Source: Salvator merianae
Lineage: Eukaryota; Chordata; Lepidosauria; Squamata; Teiidae
Length of the DNA: 64,000 nt
Direction of reading: 5' to 3'
Assembly: GCA_003586115.2 (NCBI GenBank)
Contig: QVOM02000116.1
Span: 45,671,692 to 45,735,691 of the forward strand
Shown here: in pieces, positions 57,241 to 64,000 of the stretch
Layout: every line of letters starts with the position of its first letter
Position numbering within the stretch: position 1 is the stretch's first letter
Notes under the pieces: generated by a model
Seen by the model: the letters and a program-made list of their open reading frames with translations, nothing else
The model's database searches: none
What the model was told of the DNA's origin: nothing
Program-made: the position numbers and the translations under genes

Positions 57241-58388
57241 AAAGCCTTTAGAAGCGTCAGTGTGCCTTTGGACACCATGGTGACCATCTCTAGTGTAAAC
57301 CTGCCTCCAGACAGCAAGAGGAAGAGATGCAGGATCTTGTTTAGATCCTGCAGTTGTCTCTTCCCAGATGGCAGGGCAAAATTGCCGGGCAAGGCCAGAC
57401 CCTTACTTCATATGGTTCTTCTTTCCGTAACAGTGCAATGGTTGCCTCCAGGTATTTCAATGGCACGAAATACCAGAAGTGTGCAAGTTTGCACAGTGGG
57501 CATTTTCAGTCAGGTTTTGTGCCCATCCATGTGTGAGGGCCATTTTCAAGAAGATGGACCTGGGGGCAAACATCCAGACAAGTTAAGTGACATTGCTATT
57601 TCTGGAAAATCTGGGTTGGAGGTTCTTTTTCCCGTAATAGTGATATGCTGGGATTTCACCCCTACTTCTCGGGGCTATGTTGGGATTGCAATTCCAATAC
57701 AGGGTCCAGATAATCCTGGGTTTTAGGCCCTGTTTGGACGTAGCGTAAGTGCATGTTCCGTAGTTTTAGTTTCAGTGAGACTTTTTTTTTTCCAGCTACA
57801 GTGAATTAATAGGAAATGGCATTCTTTGTTATTTGAAAGGACACATGTCTTATATGCAGATAACTCAAGATTTAGGCTATAATCAACAATGGCCTGTGGA
57901 TCAGGACTATAGGGGTTGAGCAAGGACTATAGTGAGAAAAATATAATGATCCCCAAAAGCTCTGCTTTGGTGCTTAGTGTATCATCTGATTTGTTTAAAA
58001 TGAGTTTTGCAAATGCTTATGGCCTGATCAGCAATAGCAATATTGTTCTGTGATTAGATTGTTGCCTTTGATATTACAAACATGGCAAGACTGAAGATGA
58101 ATCAAACTCAATCTCATTCAGAGTGTGATATAGTTCATCTGTGGTTTTTGCAACCCACTCTCCTCATCTAGATGTTTCCTCTTAACTCTTTTTTAGCCAA
58201 TGTTATGCAAGAGAATTAGATATTCACCTGGTTTTCAGCTATTTTATGCTTATCTTTGAAAATTTAAGAACTATTCTCAAAGGAGAAGAAAATCTCAGCT
58301 ATGCTTGCATCGCTTATATTGCTTGTTAACAGGGCAAGAGGAATGTAGTTTCAAAGTATATATAGTACAGATGACACATAAAGCATGA
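57241..58388. other. Unassigned, with MITE-like terminus
   Basis: TTTTAGGCCCTGTTTGGACG at 57722 resembles a GGSCC-type terminus. The 172-residue open frame at 57208-57726 overlaps the end of a CR1 fragment and shows no domain. Confidence 0.4.
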
Positions 58389-58390
58389 AA

Positions 58391-58540
58391 GGACTGGTTC
58401 TCAATTTGTGGTCCTCCTCCAGAAGATTCTGAACAACAGTTCTCAGCATTCAACTCCCAACAAGACTGGCATGAAATATTGGAAAAGGACTGCCAGGAAT
58501 TGTTGAGAAACATCTAGAGGACCACAGCTTGAGAACTCCT
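58391..58540. mobile_element. hAT-type palindromic MITE
   Basis: CTGGTTCTCAATTTGTGGTC on the left pairs with GGACCACAGCTTGAGAACTC on the right. The middle (AACAGTTCTCAGCATTC; CTGCCAGGAATTGTTGAG) also folds. The target duplication is unclear. Confidence 0.7.
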
Positions 58541-59045
58541 GACCTAAAGGCAAGTGTTTTGTTTGGTATCATCTTATCAACTCAGGCACCATCCAGATCG
58601 GCCTTTGACGGTGTGGGAGCCTGATGGTGGGAGGGAGACAGGTGATCTAGGGCAGTGGTGGGCACCATGGCATGAAAATGCCATGGGCTTTTCCATGGCT
58701 CCATTCACAGCCGAACGTCCACCCACAGCAAGATTTCCACTAAGACATGCTCTGGTGCACTGGAAATGGTCCTAGCAGTAGGCCATTTTTGGTCCTCCAA
58801 AGAGGACCTGGGTAGAAAACATGTCTGGGAATTTGCTCCTTCCCCCTCTGTGCTTCCACATGGGAGAAGGAGAGAAGGGACTTCTTAGCTTCCACATCCA
58901 TCCTAAGGGTAGTTTCTAAGGACTTAGCAGTAAGTTACTCCTGGGGCAGAGGCTCAGGAGCTGATAGGGGGCTGGTGAATTTGGATGGCCAAACAAATAC
59001 AACAAAAGCTCTCAAAATGGAGATTCAGACTCAAAATATATAAAC
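58541..59045. other. No gene recognised
   Basis: GGGCAGTGGTGGGCACCATGG near 58651 may be a hAT-like end. Otherwise unassigned. Confidence 0.35.
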
Positions 59046-59048
59046 AGT

Positions 59049-59601
59049 AGAATCCTCCAACACAAACACTATAACCAGTAAATAAATCTCTGATAGGATA
59101 TATATGTGGATATAATAATTGCTAGAGCTACATGCAAAAGCATACTTAAAATAATTTAATTACCACAAATACAGTAATTCATAGTAAAATATGTATATAC
59201 GTATATTATTTGTAGGTACTAGAGAACAACATCCCTTTAGAATCTGGAACTCTCAACTTCACTTTGTTTCAGATAGCATCCCAGTGATGCCTGGGAGTCC
59301 TAGCTTCACTTTATTTCAAAGGCTAGATGCGTTTTGACCCCACTCTTTTAGGGTCGTCCTCAGTGGCCAAATTGTTGAAATTCTACCCAATTTTTTACAA
59401 ATTTCTGACAGTACTCACATCAATGTACAAACAATTTAAAAATGTTTGACAAAGATCTGCTAATATCAAAAACTTTTGCTGGGATTTCAATTAAATTATT
59501 TTATGTATGTCCTTGCATGCATCTCTAGCAATTATTATATCCACATATATATCCTATCAGAGATTTATATGCTGGTTATAATGTTTGTGTTGGGGGATTC
59601 T
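59049..59601. mobile_element. Penelope-like element end with long inverted arms
   Basis: Arms 59049-59162 and 59489-59601 are nearly perfect inverted copies, about 113 bp each. They share ATATATATGTGGATATAATA and its complement. The roughly 325-bp loop carries a minus-strand hammerhead-like motif of the Penelope type. Penelope-like elements commonly carry inverted terminal-repeat pieces. No reverse-transcriptase frame is visible. Confidence 0.7.
59321..59368 (-). ncRNA. Hammerhead-ribozyme-like motif, Penelope type
   Basis: On the minus strand, GGCCA is followed by CTGAGGA (59357-59363), a GACCC/GGGTC stem II with a 9- to 10-base loop, AAAA where GAAA is expected, CGC, the triplet ATC as possible cleavage site, and TAGCC. 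GGCCA and TAGCC pair at four of five positions as stem I. The order and very short stem III match Penelope-like hammerheads. The G-to-A change in the GAAA box predicts weak or no cleavage. Confidence 0.6.
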
Positions 59602-60025
59602 GTTGTTAGAATTTGGAGGAGGTGCATCTTCAGCCTATCTGGATGGTACCTCATTTATCACCAACAATTCTTAAAGAATGACAAAACTTTTTATTTCAGA
59701 GTGATTATTTTCATTTAGAAATGATTCCTGGTTTATGGAAATTAAAACATTTGTGTTAGGATCAGAGCACAACGAAACTATTTAGGGGTGTGAGAGTAAA
59801 AGTTCTATGCTACCGTGGAAGCTGATGCATCCTTTGTGTAAATTCTCTTATTTTGCACCATTTCTTGTTATTTTCTAAATATTTAAAGTCAGGTAACTTC
59901 TTAGATGGACCTTTCCCTCAGCTGATTTGCCTTGTATTTAATGAATACTTGATAGGATCTGTGAGAACACAGGAGCATTTTAATGGTTCCCTCACACATT
60001 CTGGTGACGTTGAATGCAAGCAATT
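59602..60025. other. No gene recognised
   Basis: Unassigned intronic sequence. Confidence 0.35.
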
Positions 60026-60240
60026 CAGATGTGCGAATATATCAGCAGCGGCCACCAGCTTTGAGCTGGGTGTTCACACCCCGCGCAAAGCATGCCTTGG
60101 CTGTTCGCGGGGCCTCCAGGCCTCTGTACTGCTGCAGTACGGAGGTCTGGAGGCCCTGTGAACAGCCATGGCGCACTTTGTGCAGGGCGCGAACACCAGG
60201 GAATGAACACCAGGGAATTCCAGTTGGCGGCCACTGCTGG
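60026..60240. mobile_element. GC-rich foldback element
   Basis: Left arm (about 60042-60130) and right arm (about 60134-60240) are inverted: AGCAGCGGCCACCAGCTTTG, GGCTGTTCGCGGGGCCTCC, against GGAGGCCCTGTGAACAGCC, TTGGCGGCCACTGCTG. The centre is GTACTGCTGCAGTAC. The right arm has an extra 14-bp tandem copy (GAACACCAGGGAAT). TTCAGATGTGCGAATA on the left resembles the hAT termini at 8336 and 36547. Confidence 0.75.
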
Positions 60241-60344
60241 AATGAATTTATATATATGGACCATACTGTAATACAGCTGATTTCTGAGGTTTGCACTGTT
60301 AGATGCTTTGTGGCCTGACATGGCAGGTGATATTTTAAAGATGT

Positions 60345-60403
60345 TTTAAATATACCTGGGACCTTTTGGTGAAGGACGAGATATAAATTCATAAATAAAT
60401 AAA
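60345..60403 (+). mobile_element. L2-type LINE 3' end, sense
   Basis: ACCTGGGACCTTTTGGTGAA, then GGACGAGATATAAATTC and ATAAATAAATAAATAAG. This is the reverse of the start of the 39163 copy. Confidence 0.7.
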
Positions 60404-60609
60404 TAAGCCGGTGATGTACATAACATAACTCATGGGTAAGGAGTACTCAAACTGAGGACTACTGGATGTAGCAGGACAACAGTATTAAGGGTTTCCAGGC
60501 CAGTACAAAGTTTGCTTTGCCACCCTTACCACACATGAGGTGTAAGCAGCAAATCACTGTTTGCTTCTCCCAAGGTGCTCCCTGTACACCAGCCAAGAGT
60601 GTTATAGTC

Positions 60610-60800
60610 CAGTGGCTCTCCAGCTGTGGTCTTCTGATGTTCTTGAACAACTTCCAGCATTCCATTTTCAGCATTCCCAGCTTCATTCTGCTGGCGTGGG
60701 ATGTGGAGAGAATTGCTCTGTCCACCTTCAGGGATAGAATGCTGAGAAGAGAATGCTGGGATTTGTTGGTCAGGAGCAACAGGACGACTGCAATTTGAGA
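60610..60800. mobile_element. hAT-type palindromic MITE
   Basis: CAGTGGCTCTCCAGCTGTGG on the left and GCAATTTGAGAACAT on the right are degraded inverted termini. The centre ATTCCATTTTCAGCATTCCC faces GAATGCTGAGAAGAGAATGC. Confidence 0.6.
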
Positions 60801-60974
60801 ACATATTTGCATCATCTGGTGGACCACAATTAGATCAACCTGTTATAAACTCTTTCACTTTGTAGCCTTTACATTCAAACTGTACTACAGGACTGATCAC
60901 ACAAATATTTCTTATGAGATTTTTGTAAGAATTTCTCAGTTAAGGTCTAAGAAGTGTTTGAATACTCATGTACA

Positions 60975-61125
60975 ACCTTACGCTACCAAGGGCCCTCAAG
61001 CTGTTTTGATCTACTACTCTCATCAACCCCTGAGAGCATAATGAATGATCAGAGATTATGGGAGTTATTTGACCAAATGACCTGCAGGGCATCAGAGAAG
61101 GAAATGCTGACCTAGAACATACCAA
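60975..61125. mobile_element. hAT-derived relic
   Basis: CTCAAGCTGTTTTGATCTAC, CTCATCAACCCCTGAGAGC and GATTATGGGAGTTATTTGAC follow the word order of a common palindromic amniote hAT MITE. Confidence 0.45.
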
Positions 61126-61216
61126 ATAAGTGCTCAGTAGTATTACTGACATGCTGAAATGTTGTGTTCCGTCACTGAATGTTGTATTAAAACAACGTCA
61201 TCTGCTTACGTTATAG

Positions 61217-61319
61217 GTAAACGGGATTCATCCAGAATGCAGATTATGGATGGAGATACAGCAAGAGCAAACTAAATGTATGGAACAGTTAAAGAAGACC
61301 AAAAAAGCAGGTTTTAAAG
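61217..61319 (+). CDS. VIPR2: VIPR2 (VPAC2 receptor) coding exon 2: start of hormone-binding domain
   Basis: The exon runs from TTATAG| to AAAG|GTAAGA, 103 bp, entering in phase 0 and leaving in phase 1 inside a Gly codon, as expected for class B receptor genes. It encodes 34 residues plus one base, starting VNGIHPECRLWMEIQQEQ and continuing TKCMEQLKKTKKAGFK. Against human VPAC2 (VNSIHPECRFHLEIQEEETK…), VN-IHPECR, the EIQ-E core and TKC align directly. This N-terminal helix is part of the extracellular domain that binds VIP and PACAP. The human protein then has a cysteine in 'ACSG' just before the VWDN motif; here the aligned residue is Phe (TTT, 61313-61315), and the segment is about two residues shorter. 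The rest of the gene lies to the right. Identity is secure from the motif; the missing cysteine needs checking. Confidence 0.9.
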
Positions 61320-62990
61320 GTAAGAAAACAGCCTTGGTTGTGAAAATGGTGATTTCGTGATGGAACCTTGTGAAAAACGCACATCTACCCTGAATTTCTG
61401 CACTGATCATGGAGACAGAGGAGATGTTCTTTTTTAGTGGTGATCGTAGACACTTTTTCTGCATGCCTGTTCAGAAGATCTTCTTCAAGTAAGTGGAGAC
61501 CCGGCCATAGTCCCTTTTAAATCCATGATTTAAAAGTAGCCAACCTGGTTCACCTCAACATCACGTCTTTCAAGCAAAAGCAATTTGGCAAATACCATTT
61601 TAAAGAGTTTGGAAATGGTCCTCTTTTGGTTTGGCATTTCTGTGAGCCTTACGCATTCCTTAGGGGCAGAGAAATATCTCCCACTCCAAAGTTCTGGATC
61701 TCCCCTTAGGTGGTAGACACAGGGTGCCCTGATGGGAGAGTGGGTACTCTCAGGGTGCCCTGTTGTGTTTATGAGACCATGGATGGCCATTTGGCCCCTT
61801 GGTCCATCTCATGGCTGCCTTGAGTAACCAGTTTTGTGGCTGTGTGGTATGGGTCACAGTCTCATAAGAGGTTGCAAAACTATTGTAAATCTCCTCTGAC
61901 CGCCCCTCTGTGCTGACCTGGGCTGTAACCTCTGGGAGGTTGAGGTACTCCAGGGGGAGCTTTTCCATGAGGCAGGTCCTTAACTTACATGTGAAACAGC
62001 CTCTATCCCCACTGCTTTCTCTTGGACTATATCCTTTCTTTCCCACGTAGCGAGCAGGATGGGAGGTAATTGTGAGATGCAGTAATTAGTTGCAATGCTA
62101 CTATAAGCTCCTTGGCGTTTCAATTTTCCGCTATACCTTTAATTGTAACTAACACCGAAGATTATCAGAAAGCAAATATAGAACTGTGGCATTTTCCTCT
62201 AAGGCCATCTGCTCTTTGGGTAAATAAATGGTCTTTTATTCTATTCAGTAAATATATCAAAGGATTAAAAATTGAAAAATAAATATATAACTGCCATAAA
62301 ATGAAACAGATCAGTAACAACCAATTAAATTGGATTGTGTGCTATGAGTCAGAACTTGGTTTTTTTTAAGTTTTTAATTGGCAAGGATCTCTTTATTAGA
62401 AAGGGCTGATGATATTGTCTGTTAACTGAAAAGATGGATTGGAAAAAGCCAATGAAGACATGGAATATTATTGAACTTGCAGAGAAACCTGCGATGCCTC
62501 AGTCTTAAATGTTATGTCCATATTTGTTACGCCATTCAATTTTATTTGCTACTTTTATCTACAACAGTGCTGTAAGGCGTCTTAGCTCAAGAAATATGGC
62601 CATTTACCCAAGACAGTCCAAGGACCTTTGTGGTTGAGGATGGCTTTGAATAAGGGCACAAAGTTGGCTAAGGGTATAGAGATGTACAGAAATAAGCTCC
62701 AATGACTTGAATCCAAGAATATAAATCAGGATTTGCCAATCTATGGCCCTCTAGATGGTGCTAAATTACAATATTTATTATTCCTTCCAATTGGCTGCTT
62801 GACCCATGGATTCACCAGTATCTGAATGGCTGTAGACACACTAGCAGTCCATACCTGCTGCTGAAATACACAGTGCTTGCAAGGTCATAGCTGATGTCTT
62901 TTAGCATACATCAGCCAGGCAGGGCCTGCTATGGAGTGATGGGCACATTCGTTCAAGAACATTTGGAGGGTTTAAATATAAATAGTTTTA
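61320..62990. other. Start of VIPR2 intron 2; partly coding-like on the minus strand
   Basis: 61530-62046 holds two overlapping minus-strand open frames of 98 and 86 residues in different phases, perhaps a decayed mobile-element ORF. 62730-62800 resembles a hAT relic (CAATCTATGGCCCTCTAGAT). Nothing else was recognised. Confidence 0.4.
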
Positions 62991-62996
62991 TTTCAA

Positions 62997-63812
62997 GTGA
63001 CGTCAGGGAGAATAAGGGCTGAAAAACAGTATTTATTTGATCTAATGATGGATGCTGCACAATCAATAATTGTTTTGAGATGGAGGGAAGGTACTAAATG
63101 GGCATTAGATAACTGGTATAAGTATTTAATGGAACAATACAGATTTGATAAAATTCAAGAAATAAGATTTAAAAGCCAAGGTTTAAAATTGCTTTCTAAG
63201 GCAGAAGAAAATTGGGAAGATTTATTGTACTTTTCAACGAGACCCCAAGCTGCAGAAGGTTTGAAAGATGAAATTACAAGACTATCACTTTGGTCCGGCT
63301 AACAGAAAGGAAGACGGAAGAGTTAAGATCGGGCTCCAGGCAGTAGGGAATTGGTGTTTGGGGACTGATAGTTGGAAGTTCTGGTGAAAGAGCCTGATTA
63401 GCTGAGGCTGATGTCCCTGATGTCCCTGGATTAGCGACTGAGAAGACAGAAGGCAGGCTCAGCCAAGAGGCAGTTGGAGGACTAAGGAAAAGGATTATGA
63501 AGGGATGTAGAGCTGGAACTTGGTGGTGAAGCAGCCAATGTTGCTCTAAGGTAGAGATCGACTGTAAATTAATTAGGCAGCATCTAGGTAGAAATGCGCT
63601 GATTTTGTTTTATTTTGAACAGGTTCTAGCTTATGTGTGTGGGATGAGATTGGCCATTGAATTCTCTTCTATGATTTGTAATTGGGTTGTTCCTCTTCTG
63701 CAACCAAGGGGAATCATTCTGTATAGCCTTGGTGTTGAGCTTGCCAGTTTTACTTGTTTTACCTTTGTTTATCACTTTTAATTTTGTTAAAATAAAATAT
63801 TTAATTTTTAAA
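62997..63812 (+). mobile_element. L1-like LINE tail: ORF2 C-terminal relic and 3' UTR
   Basis: The open frame 62997-63302 (101 residues) has WREGTKWALDNWYKYLMEQ and ENWEDLLYF, the spacing and style of the C-terminal region of vertebrate L1 ORF2. It is followed by about 500 bp of purine-rich, then unique sequence ending in AAAATAAAATATTTAATTTT (63790-63809), like an L1 3' UTR and A-rich tail. The L1 assignment is by style of peptide only. Confidence 0.5.
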
Positions 63813-64000
63813 GCCTGTTTTGCTCCCTGGGAAGGGAAGTCCTAGTCACATGCCTCCATGGCATGGTCCTAGCCAGGACTATTTACCTGCTGAGCAGAAG
63901 TCATGGATGTGTGCTATTGTGGGCAGTCTTTCAGCTGCCTTGGAAAGTGGAGCTCTCAGGCAAGGAGGACATCAGGCTAAGGAAGAGAGACATGCTCCCT
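63813..64000. other. Unassigned right edge, intron 2
   Basis: CATGCCTCCATGGCATG near 63849 is a short palindrome. Nothing else was recognised. Confidence 0.35.

Larger units (their letters stand above)
43053..61216 (+). other. VIPR2: VIPR2 intron 1 (18,164 bp)
   Basis: Bounded by GTAAGT at 43053 and …ACGTTATAG at 61216, phase 0. It is filled with transposable elements, listed separately. No internal exon was recognised. Confidence 0.82.

Noticed and set aside
54116..57726. Open frames of 150 and 172 residues (54116-54568, 57208-57726) as hidden exons in intron 1
   Set aside because: Both overlap MITE or CR1 relics, lack recognisable domains and are not framed by convincing splice sites.
1..64000. 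Ruminant origin, because of BovB sequences
   Set aside because: CR1 with ATTCTATG tails, Penelope-like ends and the squamate-style SINEs are not expected in ruminants, and the BovB copies are few and diverged.

Overview
The window looks like squamate reptile (lizard or snake) nuclear DNA. It holds three BovB (RTE) LINE fragments, many CR1 and L2-type LINE pieces, two Penelope-like element ends, tRNA-derived SINEs with pyrimidine triplet tails, and a very dense load of short non-autonomous DNA transposons. BovB also occurs in ruminants, but BovB together with CR1, Penelope-like ends and this SINE/MITE load fits squamates. The species cannot be fixed from the sequence.

One protein-coding gene is recognisable, on the + strand: the first two coding exons of VIPR2 (VPAC2, the class B receptor for VIP and PACAP). 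Exon 1 (ATG at 42999, donor at 43053) encodes an 18-residue signal-peptide core. It lies in a GC-rich, ATG-free leader of about 750 bp. Exon 2 (61217-61319) encodes the start of the extracellular hormone-binding domain. Intron 1 is 18,164 bp, and intron 2 runs off the right edge. The rest of the receptor lies beyond 64000. Exon 2 has Phe where human VPAC2 has a conserved disulfide cysteine.

Layout: 1-480 is a GC-rich block with a 33-bp minisatellite and then a 29-bp array carrying NRF1-like and GC-box motifs, possibly the end of a DNA transposon. 485-42,250 is upstream intergenic sequence full of repeats, with no convincing gene. 42,250-43,300 is the VIPR2 CpG-rich promoter, leader and first exon. 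43,053-61,216 is intron 1, with MITEs, CR1, BovB, L2 and a Penelope-like end. 61,217-64,000 is exon 2 and part of intron 2, which contains an L1-like LINE tail.

The most interesting non-gene signals are: hammerhead-ribozyme-like motifs in the two Penelope-like ends (about 12.6-12.75 kb and 59.32-59.37 kb); a set of MITEs sharing a GGSCCTTTYYGCACTT-like terminus and 3-bp target duplications; hAT-type foldback elements with 8-bp duplications; and the NRF1/GC-box tandem array. I found no previously undescribed gene system. All family names come from recognition of sequence, not from a database search.
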